This document shows positions 1-5,281 of a stretch of DNA of 5,281 bases, in pieces. The notes under the pieces are model-generated. The model worked only from the letters and a program-made list of their open reading frames with translations, searched no databases and was not told where the DNA came from. The DNA comes from Bryobacterales bacterium (GTDB lineage: Bacteria; Acidobacteriota; Terriglobia; Bryobacterales; Bryobacteraceae): positions 1-5,281 of the forward strand of contig JADYZL010000410.1 of assembly GCA_020853155.1 (NCBI GenBank). Reading direction: 5' to 3'. A program made the translations under genes and the position numbers. The stretch's first letter is position 1. Each line of letters starts with the position of its first letter.

Positions 1-1
1 C

Positions 2-1024
2 CTGCCCGCCAACGCCGCCCCGCTCGTCCCCTGGGAAAGCGAAGAAGACCAACAGCCCGGCGAGCACCCGCACGCCGAACCCGCCCCGCATCCGCACAGC
101 ACCAACCGCGAGGAATCGATCCCGAACCCCAGGCCCGGCGGCCCCGTCATCGTGAACGCCACGGTTTCGCGCACAACTACGCCTGCCCCAAGCGAATCCG
201 CATCCGCCCCGCAACCCAATACCATTCCCCAAAGCAAGATCGCCCCGGCCTCCGCCGAGCGTATCCCCTCCGATTCCCTGTTCCCAACGTACGGATCGAA
301 TCCGGAAAATCCGGACAAAACGCCCCACCCAGAATCCGCCGCTAACATCATGGAGAATCAGCAAGATTCACCGACGCAGCCTACCTCCAGCCGCCCTGTG
401 GAATTTTCGATCAATCCGGAAATACCCCATCCCGTGCCATCTTCCGGCACTGCCCCGGCCGCGACAGCCCCATCGCCCGCATCAACCAAAGCCCCATCCC
501 CCGCCATCACCCTAAGCCAAACCTGGCTGAGCGCCGATTTCCTCCATCAACACGAAAGCCCCAAAGCTTTCGAAACCCTCCTCAACTACCACATCCGCGC
601 CTACCAGCCTGCCACCCCCGCCGAAGAACTCCTCGTCTTCCGCATCACCCAAAAATCCTGGCTCCTCAGCCGCCTGGAAACCTGGGAGCGCGTCATCGCC
701 GATTCCCAAGTCGCCCACGTCCGCCAGAAACACCCCAACACCGCCGCCCCCGCCGCCATTGCCCTCTCCCTCCTCGAAGCAAAAGAAACCGCCCAAACCC
801 GCTTCCAAGACCGCATCGCCAGCCTCCGCCAGGAACACGAAGCCGCCCTCGACCACCTCACCGCTAAGCTCGAAGCCCAACAACTCCGCCGCGAAGCCGC
901 CCATCTCCGCGCCCAGCGCAAAAACCCGCCATGCCCCACAAGCCGCTCGTATCTCTCCTTCGGTCACACTCCAGCGACCGCCGCAGCCTGTGATACCGGT
1001 CAAACGGCTCGAATTCAAACGTGA
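2..1024 (+). CDS. Pro-rich hypothetical protein with C-terminal helical domain (5' end outside window)
   Basis: The frame ending at TGA 1022-1024 is open to the left edge, so about 340 residues of a longer protein are visible; GTG 152 and ATG 350 are internal start options but neither has a ribosome binding site. Nucleotides 2 to about 525 encode a low-complexity segment rich in Pro, Ser, Thr and Ala, probably disordered. Nucleotides 527-925 encode a charged helical domain (key stretches LSADFLHQHESPKAFETLL, YQPATPAEELLVFRITQKSW and LLSRLETWERVI) followed by a probable coiled coil near 806-922 (RIASLRQEHEAALDHLTAKL). The pattern of an acidic/aromatic stretch, then QPATPxEELLV, then a Trp and a short RLE motif, resembles a multicopy hypothetical family I recall from Acidobacteria, usually carrying an N-terminal NAxxHGL motif that is not visible here. 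No signal peptide, membrane segment or catalytic motif is visible and the function is unknown. Codons end overwhelmingly in C, unlike the neighbouring genes. The last 30 residues are non-helical and may reflect a frameshift near the A run at 920-924. Confidence 0.6.
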   Translation: MPANAAPLVPWESEEDQQPGEHPHAEPAPHPHSTNREESIPNPRPGGPVIVNATVSRTTTPAPSESASAPQPNTIPQSKIAPASAERIPSDSLFPTYGSNPENPDKTPHPESAANIMENQQDSPTQPTSSRPVEFSINPEIPHPVPSSGTAPAATAPSPASTKAPSPAITLSQTWLSADFLHQHESPKAFETLLNYHIRAYQPATPAEELLVFRITQKSWLLSRLETWERVIADSQVAHVRQKHPNTAAPAAIALSLLEAKETAQTRFQDRIASLRQEHEAALDHLTAKLEAQQLRREAAHLRAQRKNPPCPTSRSYLSFGHTPATAAACDTGQTARIQT

Positions 1025-1059
1025 TCTTCCGGTCCAACCCAGTTCCGGCCTGATTTCCC

Positions 1060-1071
1060 CTCACCGGTGAG
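1060..1071. promoter_or_regulatory. Perfect 12-bp palindrome, possible operator
   Basis: CTCACCGGTGAG is a perfect inverted repeat with no spacer, in the 101-bp gap between the Pro-rich gene and the unknown gene, 54 bp upstream of the chosen ATG. It has no loop and no following T-tract, so it does not look like an intrinsic terminator. A binding site for a dimeric regulator is possible, but a 12-bp GC-rich palindrome can also occur by chance and no second copy was noticed in the window. Confidence 0.25.
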
Positions 1072-1085
1072 CCCGTTTCGAACCG

Positions 1086-1116
1086 TTGCTCCTCCCGGCT
1101 GTGTTTGGGATATCAT
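1086..1116 (+). promoter_or_regulatory. Weak candidate sigma-70-like promoter for the unknown gene
   Basis: TTGCTC (1086-1091) and TATCAT (1111-1116) are separated by 19 bp. The second hexamer matches the TATAAT consensus at five of six positions; the first matches TTGACA only at TTG. Transcription would begin around 1122-1124, nearly at ATG 1126, giving an almost leaderless message. This is inferred from the sequence alone, and the -35 match is poor. Confidence 0.25.
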
Positions 1117-1125
1117 CGGTGGCAC

Positions 1126-2313
1126 ATGCTGCTCGGGCTTGTGAGTACGTTTCGACCGGATAGGAAGGAACCGCTTGCCTTGTTGTTGGAGCGGATCCAT
1201 GGCGCGTTCCGTCTTGACGGCGGCGGCCCTCCCGATGTTCGATTCACGTTTTGCGACAGTAGTATCGCAGGTGGGGTCTCCAGCGTGGACCGGGTGCTGA
1301 AGCGCTTTCCCGAGATGGAGCGTTTCTGCTCCCGCGTGGAAGGATTCCTCGGCCAGGATCCCTACCGCCAACTTACGAACCAAGCCGGGTCCACGGGGGA
1401 AAATGAGGCGTTGGATTTCGAGACGATCCTTCGCATTGCCGAGGGCGTGCCGAAGTCGTTCCCGTTTCACAGCATGGCCATTCATTTCGCGAGTCCGCCG
1501 TTCGGCGTGCTTCCCGCCGAGGGGAGACCCCCGCTCACGGTGCTGGCAATGGGACTGCAACCGGGCATTGCCGTCGGGGATTCCTGGTGGGTGAGCGGGC
1601 GGGTCCGGAGCGTGGCCGCCTTCGCCATCGTGGAAGCGCCTGCCGCCGCGAAGAAGCTGCCTTCCTTGCCCGCGCCGGTGCAAGCGGTGCTCGCCGTGTG
1701 CGGGAAGCCCCAAAAGACGCACCAGGTGGTATTGGGCGAAAGCGAAGTTGCGCCAGCGGCGGACGGCGCCCCAACTTCAGGCGAAGAGGCTTTGCCGAAG
1801 CTGACTTCCGAGACGTTACAGAAGATCGTCGCCGTTGGGCGGGACTACCGGGAACGGATGTCGGCCATTCTTGAAAGTAATCCGCTGCCATACGAGCTCC
1901 CGCCTCTCGCGGAGGCCCTGGCGGCCGGCCCACGGAAGAGCCCTGGCGAAAAGAAGCCTGCGCTCGTTGCCGCTTTTCAGCCCTTGGGGTTTCGCATCCG
2001 CGGAGGGTCCGGCGAATTCGTGCTGCGCCGCCGAACACCCGCGAACCTCACGGTGACGCTCACGATCGATGTGGGCACTTGGGGCAACCACGCCGCCGCG
2101 AGCTATACGGTGCTGGGTCCGGGTTTTTCGGTGGGAGTTCCTCTTCCGGTCTCCGTTTCGAGTGTCGGCGCACTCCAGTATCCCGCCGGCGACGCCGCCC
2201 AATGGGCCAAGATCGTCGCGAACTTCGCGGCGCTCACCCAAGTTCTCGATCGAACGATGCTTCCGGCCATCGAAGCGCTTGCAGGCCCCGCTCCCGCATG
2301 GTTCGAGCCATAG
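1126..2313 (+). CDS. Hypothetical protein, 395 residues, family not recognised
   Basis: ATG 1126 to TAG 2311-2313 encodes 395 residues. I chose ATG over TTG 1105, seven codons upstream, because TTG is a rarer start and neither has a convincing Shine-Dalgarno; GGTGG at 1118-1122 is only three bases from the ATG. There is no signal peptide, membrane segment or lipobox, so a cytoplasmic location is likely. Residues 1 to about 170 form a mixed alpha/beta region (FRPDRKEPLALLLERIHGAF, then SFPFHSMAIHFASPPFGVLP). Residues about 175-277 are Ala/Pro/Glu-rich and linker-like. Residues about 278-395 form a compact C-terminal module starting LVAAFQPLGFRIRGGSGEFV, followed by alternating beta-strand-like segments and two helices. 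The opening 'LGFRxRGxxGEFxxRR' is loosely reminiscent of small DUF4304-like domains, but this is only an impression. Codon use (G/C at position 3) and the absence of internal stops across a 1.2-kb frame support a real gene. It converges with the esterase gene, 27 bp away. No function is assigned. Confidence 0.8.
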   Translation: MLLGLVSTFRPDRKEPLALLLERIHGAFRLDGGGPPDVRFTFCDSSIAGGVSSVDRVLKRFPEMERFCSRVEGFLGQDPYRQLTNQAGSTGENEALDFETILRIAEGVPKSFPFHSMAIHFASPPFGVLPAEGRPPLTVLAMGLQPGIAVGDSWWVSGRVRSVAAFAIVEAPAAAKKLPSLPAPVQAVLAVCGKPQKTHQVVLGESEVAPAADGAPTSGEEALPKLTSETLQKIVAVGRDYRERMSAILESNPLPYELPPLAEALAAGPRKSPGEKKPALVAAFQPLGFRIRGGSGEFVLRRRTPANLTVTLTIDVGTWGNHAAASYTVLGPGFSVGVPLPVSVSSVGALQYPAGDAAQWAKIVANFAALTQVLDRTMLPAIEALAGPAPAWFEP

Positions 2314-2340
2314 GCTCACCCGCAGAGTTTCGACGCGGCA

Positions 2341-4311
2341 TTAGCGCAAGAGCATCTGGATGAATTCGTCGTCCGGTTGATCGGGATAGCGGTAATGGTA
2401 ATCCCCCTGCAATGCGAGGACGTGCCCCATCCAACTCGATGGGTCTGTCCAGAGGATCTTGGCTGGGCCGATCGCGTTGACCATGTCCGGAAGATCCCAG
2501 TGGAGGAGGAAGCCGGGCATGGTGGCGTCGTGCAGGCGGCGATGCACGGGGGCCTTGACGGCGGAAATCAGGTTCGGGGGCGTGCGATCGAGCCATAGGC
2601 GGCCGATACGGTTGTCGAGCGTGGCCGCGATGAGGAGCCAGACACCATCCACTCCACGGGCAGCGGCGCGCACGTCGCGGACGCCGCTCATGGCGCTCAG
2701 GAAATCGACGCCCTTCCGGATGTCTACCGCGCGCATCACGGGGAGGTTGCGGCCAACCAGCCAGGCTCTGGTGTTCCCGATCCAATCGCCGAGCAGGCCT
2801 CGATTCGAGGGATCGGGCGAGCCCGTGCCACGCGGCCGCAATGCGAGCACCACTGCGCCGGCCGTGGCCATTTTCGTTGCGAGGTCCTCGTCGCTGCCCA
2901 CGAGCAGCACGCCGGGCCTCGCCGCCTCACCGGCGGGGGTGTAGAGCGTGCCGCTGACCGAGAGACCGGGTTCCACCTGGATTGCAACCGATTCCATCGC
3001 GATGCCGTTCGCGTTCCGCAAGTCGTTGCGGACCGAAGATAACGGCACGGAGAGGCGCGCCTGCTGCTCGAGATACGTCTTCATTGCGTCCGCGCCCGCG
3101 CTCGTGCGCCGGGCTTCCAGCCCTTCGAGGATGATCTCATTCAGATCGCGGCTGCCCTCCGCCGATACCTGGCCGGTGCGCGTCGCGAGCAGTTCGTGGT
3201 TCGAGTGCATAGTGACCGGCTGCTCGCGCGGGTCGCCCTTGCCGTCGTTCAGCCAGCGGATAAACCAGTCGTAGACGGCTTCCCGCACTTTGAGAGGTGT
3301 GCCATGCCCGCCGGGTCCCACGACCCACTTGATGCGATCCTCCGCGCCGTAGAGGCGGTACCATTGCTTCGCTTCTTCGTAGACGATCTTCGCTCCGGCG
3401 GGGGTGAAGAAATCCTGCTCCGTGGATGTGATCAGCCAGGGTTTCGGGGCGAAAAGCTCGGCATAGTCCGTCTGGTCGAGGCCGGACGAAAGGAAGTTTG
3501 GGAAGCTTTGTTCGGAATCGCCGATCGAGCCGGTAAACAGCACCTTGTACGAGTTCATGTAGCAGGAGGGCGCGGCGGCCTTGATGCGGCTGTCCAGAGC
3601 GGCTATGTACGTGGTGAGGGTTCCGCCGCCGGAGCAACCGGTAGCTCCGAGACGTTTCGCATCCACTTCAGGCCGGGATTCCAAATAGTCCAGAGCGCGC
3701 TTGGCATCCCAGATGCGGTAGCGGGCGAAGCTTTCGCCAGCCAGTATGGCCTGCGGCCCGTTCATGAAATGCTGGTCAGTGGGTCCGCCGGCGAGCGAGC
3801 CTTCGAGGCGGGGATCATAGGATTGCTGGCGCTCCCCCTGCCCAACAGGATCGAATGCCAGCGCCACGAAGCCCTTGAGAGCGAGGTTGGCGCAGATGCG
3901 CTGGCCGGCATCCTTGCCCCCTTCCCAGTGGCCCATGGGCATGAGCACCGCGGGATGCTTTCCCGGCATATTGGGCACGTAGAGATTGCCGGTAACCAGG
4001 TAGCGCGGCAGGCTTTCGAAGATGACTTTCTCGATGCGGTACGCCCCGTGGTCAATGCTTCCGGTGACCCGTGCGTTTAAGGGCCCTGCATAGGTGGGGA
4101 GCCCGCCGATCAGGCCGAGGAGCTTGGCGCGAACAGCGGTTTTTCGCTGCTCCGCCTGGCTGGTATTCCGAATGGCGGCGATATCGGCATCACGGGCGGA
4201 GAGCAGCTTCTGCGCCTCCGCGTTCAGCCACTGTGTGAGGGCGGCGCTCCGGTCCTGGGCATGGGCGGGCGGGGCGCAAAGGCAGGCCAGCAGAACAAGC
4301 AAAGGTCTCAT
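2341..4311 (-). CDS. Exported acetyl xylan esterase-like alpha/beta hydrolase with degenerate second hydrolase domain
   Basis: This encodes 656 residues from ATG 4309-4311 to TAA 2341-2343. Residues 1-18 (MRPLLVLLACLCAPPAHA) form a Sec-type signal peptide, with likely cleavage before QD, so the enzyme should act in the periplasm or outside the cell. Residues 20-75 are helical. The catalytic domain spans about residues 76-355: the IEKVIFES and VTGNLYVP strands, DPVGQGE (154-160), RPEVDAKRLG, the nucleophile elbow GCSGG with Ser227, the acid at Asp300 (STEQDFF), and the histidine at His336 (GGHG). This order and spacing match serine esterases annotated as acetyl xylan esterase (carbohydrate de-acetylation). 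GCSGG rather than GCSRxG argues against a CE15 glucuronoyl esterase. Residues about 440-656 look like a second, inactive hydrolase domain: VSGTLYTP, then RGVDGVWLLIAATLDNRI, where Asp555 occupies the expected nucleophile position. The longer reading from 4404 was rejected because it would bury the signal peptide. The exact substrate cannot be read from sequence. Confidence 0.9.
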   Translation of the reverse strand: MRPLLVLLACLCAPPAHAQDRSAALTQWLNAEAQKLLSARDADIAAIRNTSQAEQRKTAVRAKLLGLIGGLPTYAGPLNARVTGSIDHGAYRIEKVIFESLPRYLVTGNLYVPNMPGKHPAVLMPMGHWEGGKDAGQRICANLALKGFVALAFDPVGQGERQQSYDPRLEGSLAGGPTDQHFMNGPQAILAGESFARYRIWDAKRALDYLESRPEVDAKRLGATGCSGGGTLTTYIAALDSRIKAAAPSCYMNSYKVLFTGSIGDSEQSFPNFLSSGLDQTDYAELFAPKPWLITSTEQDFFTPAGAKIVYEEAKQWYRLYGAEDRIKWVVGPGGHGTPLKVREAVYDWFIRWLNDGKGDPREQPVTMHSNHELLATRTGQVSAEGSRDLNEIILEGLEARRTSAGADAMKTYLEQQARLSVPLSSVRNDLRNANGIAMESVAIQVEPGLSVSGTLYTPAGEAARPGVLLVGSDEDLATKMATAGAVVLALRPRGTGSPDPSNRGLLGDWIGNTRAWLVGRNLPVMRAVDIRKGVDFLSAMSGVRDVRAAARGVDGVWLLIAATLDNRIGRLWLDRTPPNLISAVKAPVHRRLHDATMPGFLLHWDLPDMVNAIGPAKILWTDPSSWMGHVLALQGDYHYRYPDQPDDEFIQMLLR

Positions 4312-4313
4312 GG

Positions 4314-4322
4314 TTCCTCTTT
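4314..4322 (-). promoter_or_regulatory. Ribosome binding site fixing the esterase start at 4311
   Basis: On the minus strand the sequence AAAGAGGAA lies just before the ATG, with GAGG four bases from the start codon. It is the clearest Shine-Dalgarno-like element in the window. It agrees with the signal peptide in placing the start at 4311 rather than at the upstream in-frame start at 4404. Confidence 0.65.
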
Positions 4323-4360
4323 CCGCGCCTTCCCCAATTGCCTGGCTCGAGCTTCGCCGG

Positions 4361-4558
4361 TCAGGCGGCCGGATGCGGCTGGTGGCGCTCCACGTGGATG
4401 CCACTCTCCCGGCTGCGCGCGCGGGCGATATCGAAGGAGTTTTGCATCCGCATCAGGGTTTCCATATTAACGCCGAATGCCTTCTCAAAGCGCAGGGCTA
4501 TCTCGCCGGAAAGGTTCGCTTGGGCATTCGGGAGCGTAGAAAGGGTGGGGCCGTGAGA
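4361..4558 (-). pseudogene. HigA-type antitoxin C-terminal remnant (XRE-family HTH fragment)
   Basis: The minus-strand reading ending at TGA 4363-4361 encodes about 65 residues, from SHGPTLSTLPNAQANLSGEI through ALRFEKAFGVNMETLMRMQ and NSFDIARAR to a tail containing GIHVERHQP. This follows the second half of HigA/VapI-type antidotes: the end of the DNA-recognition helix (RxTLSxLLNG), the 'LSxEMALRLEKAFG' block, then 'xxxTLMRMQxxYDxAxAR'. The first half of the helix-turn-helix and the N-terminal helices are missing. Upstream in the same frame the translation (ATINKDANNVMRFRR) is not HigA-like and overlaps the sialate esterase start on the other strand. A Pro replaces the expected Leu in the LLN motif (LPN), consistent with decay. 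No HigB-like toxin is visible. It lies 49 bp upstream of the esterase gene on the same strand. An alternative is a 70-residue mini-protein starting at ATG 4573. The family assignment rests on recognised motifs, not a search. Confidence 0.75.
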
Positions 4559-4564
4559 TACAAT
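4559..4564 (+). promoter_or_regulatory. Candidate -10 element for the sialate esterase gene, implying a leaderless transcript
   Basis: TACAAT matches the TATAAT consensus at five of six positions and ends seven bases before ATG 4572. A transcript started the usual 6-8 bases after the hexamer would begin at or next to the A of the start codon. No good -35 hexamer is visible at the expected distance (GTAGAA at 4536-4541 is poor). The lack of a Shine-Dalgarno sequence upstream of the ATG fits the leaderless reading. Confidence 0.35.
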
Positions 4565-4571
4565 CACTCCC

Positions 4572-5281
4572 ATGCGCCGAAATCTCATAACGTTATTTGC
4601 ATCCTTATTGATGGTGGCTGCCGCGGTGGCGGAGGTCCGGCTTCCGAACTTCTTCGCGGACAACATGGTGCTCCAGCGGGATTTGCCGTGCCCGGTATGG
4701 GGAGAGGCCATCCCCGGAGAGACCGTGACCGTGAGCTTCCGGGGGCAGACGATGTCAACGCAGGCCGACGATGCGGGCCAATGGCGCATCACGCTGGCTC
4801 CGACGGCGGCGGGAACGCCGTTCGAGTTGAAGGTGGCGGGGGCGGCAAATACGATCACGATCCAGAACGTGGCGGTGGGAGAAGTGTGGGTGGCTTCCGG
4901 CCAATCGAACATGGGCTGGCCGCTCCGGCTCTCGAACGATGCGGAGAAGGAGATCGCCGCCAGCACGTTTCCCGGCATTCGCTTCTTTCAGGCGGCGAAG
5001 ACTGTCGCACTGACGCCGCAGTTGAATGTGAAGGGCGCGTGGAAGGCCTCGGCGCCGGCCGTGAGCGGCGACTTCTCCGGGGTGGCGTATTTCTTCGCGC
5101 GGCATCTTCACCAGAAGCTTGGGGTGCCGGTGGGCATTCTGCAAACGGAATGGGGCGGCACACCGGCCGAAGCCTGGACGAGCGCCGGGGCGCTGGCCGC
5201 GGACCCCGCGCTACGGCAGGTGTTCGTGGATTGGGCAAACACGCTCGCGGCCTTTCCACGAGAGAACGCCAAGTATCCGTA
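4572..5281 (+). CDS. Exported sialate O-acetylesterase-type esterase (3' end outside window)
   Basis: ATG 4572 opens a frame that runs to the right edge, giving 236 codons of a family that usually exceeds 450 residues. An in-frame TGA at 4554-4556 and no other start codon in between make this the first possible start. Residues 1-20 (MRRNLITLFASLLMVAAAVA) are a signal peptide, so the enzyme should be exported. The mature N-terminus reads VRLPNFFADNMVLQRDLPCP, the typical opening of this family, followed by a beta-rich module (VWGEAIPGETVTVSF, then GQWRITL) and GEVWVASGQSNM, with Ser112 as the expected nucleophile of the SGNH-like fold. TEWGGTPAEAWTS (about residues 192-204) is a second conserved block of the family. 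The C-terminal Asp/His residues lie beyond the window. Family members remove O-acetyl groups from sialic acids or other acetylated sugars; in a soil bacterium, hemicellulose or exopolysaccharide acetyl groups are at least as likely. The gene is divergent from the acetyl xylan esterase-like gene, suggesting a related role. Confidence 0.93.
   Translation, partial: MRRNLITLFASLLMVAAAVAEVRLPNFFADNMVLQRDLPCPVWGEAIPGETVTVSFRGQTMSTQADDAGQWRITLAPTAAGTPFELKVAGAANTITIQNVAVGEVWVASGQSNMGWPLRLSNDAEKEIAASTFPGIRFFQAAKTVALTPQLNVKGAWKASAPAVSGDFSGVAYFFARHLHQKLGVPVGILQTEWGGTPAEAWTSAGALAADPALRQVFVDWANTLAAFPRENAKYP

Noticed and set aside
512..1018. Minus-strand open frame of 168 codons opposite the Pro-rich gene
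   Set aside because: Its translation is Gly/Glu low-complexity, the expected mirror of a C-biased Pro/Ala-rich gene; the plus-strand frame has the plausible helical domain.
1105..1125. TTG start at 1105 for the unknown gene
   Set aside because: TTG is a less common start, with no ribosome binding site, and the added residues (before ATG 1126) overlap the promoter-like hexamer.
1535..2038. Minus-strand 167-codon frame opposite the unknown gene
   Set aside because: Arg/Pro-rich shadow translation without motifs; the plus-strand frame is longer and has more protein-like composition.
2314..2340. Possible shared terminator between the two convergent genes
   Set aside because: No stem-loop or T-tract could be found in the 27-bp gap.
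3196..4080. Plus-strand open frame of 294 codons opposite the acetyl xylan esterase-like gene
   Set aside because: It is entirely antisense to a gene with recognisable catalytic motifs and shows no motifs of its own; long antisense frames are common in high-GC DNA.
4282..4311. Lipobox (LLAC at residues 7-10) in the esterase signal peptide
   Set aside because: A cysteine at residue 10 leaves too short a signal sequence; cleavage after AHA at residue 18 is a better fit.
4312..4404. N-terminal extension of the esterase to 4404
   Set aside because: The extra 31 residues would place the signal peptide internally, overlap the antitoxin remnant and ignore the AAAGAGG site at 4314-4322.
4338..4556. 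Plus-strand open frame of 72 codons upstream of the sialate esterase
   Set aside because: It is antisense to the HigA-like reading, which has recognisable motifs; the plus-strand translation is Arg/Ser/Trp-rich without motifs.

Overview
The window looks like a chromosomal segment of a high-GC soil bacterium, most likely an acidobacterium of the Solibacter/Bryobacter type. That placement is an inference. It rests on the strong G/C preference at third codon positions, a tandem-domain acetyl xylan esterase-type protein of a kind I associate with that group, a secreted sialate O-acetylesterase-type protein, and a Pro-rich/helical hypothetical protein resembling a family I recall as common there. 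No rRNA, tRNA or phylogenetic marker gene is present to confirm it.

Layout, left to right. (1) Positions 2-1024, plus strand: the 3' part of a Pro/Ser/Thr/Ala-rich protein ending in a charged helical domain; its frame is open to the left window edge. (2) Positions 1025-1125: a short gap with a perfect 12-bp palindrome and a weak promoter-like hexamer. (3) Positions 1126-2313, plus strand: a 395-residue cytoplasmic protein I do not recognise. (4) Positions 4311-2341, minus strand: an exported serine esterase of the acetyl xylan esterase-like alpha/beta-hydrolase type. It has an intact Ser-Asp-His triad in its first half and a degenerate second hydrolase-like half. It converges on the unknown gene with only 27 bp between them. 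(5) Positions 4361-4558, minus strand: the C-terminal remnant of a HigA-type antitoxin, with no toxin beside it. (6) From 4572 to the right edge, plus strand: the first 236 codons of an exported sialate O-acetylesterase-type (SGNH-like) esterase with its GQSNM nucleophile motif.

The two complete-looking functional signals are the divergently oriented exported esterases. Both are predicted to leave the cytoplasm and both belong to families that remove acyl groups from carbohydrates, so a role in de-acetylating plant or microbial polysaccharides is a reasonable inference. No glycoside hydrolase, transporter or regulator lies in the window to define the substrate. The strip between them is occupied by the antitoxin fossil. 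The rightmost esterase has its only possible start immediately after a TACAAT hexamer and lacks a Shine-Dalgarno sequence, which suggests a leaderless transcript. I found no convincing new multi-gene system, CRISPR array, insertion sequence, tRNA or riboswitch.
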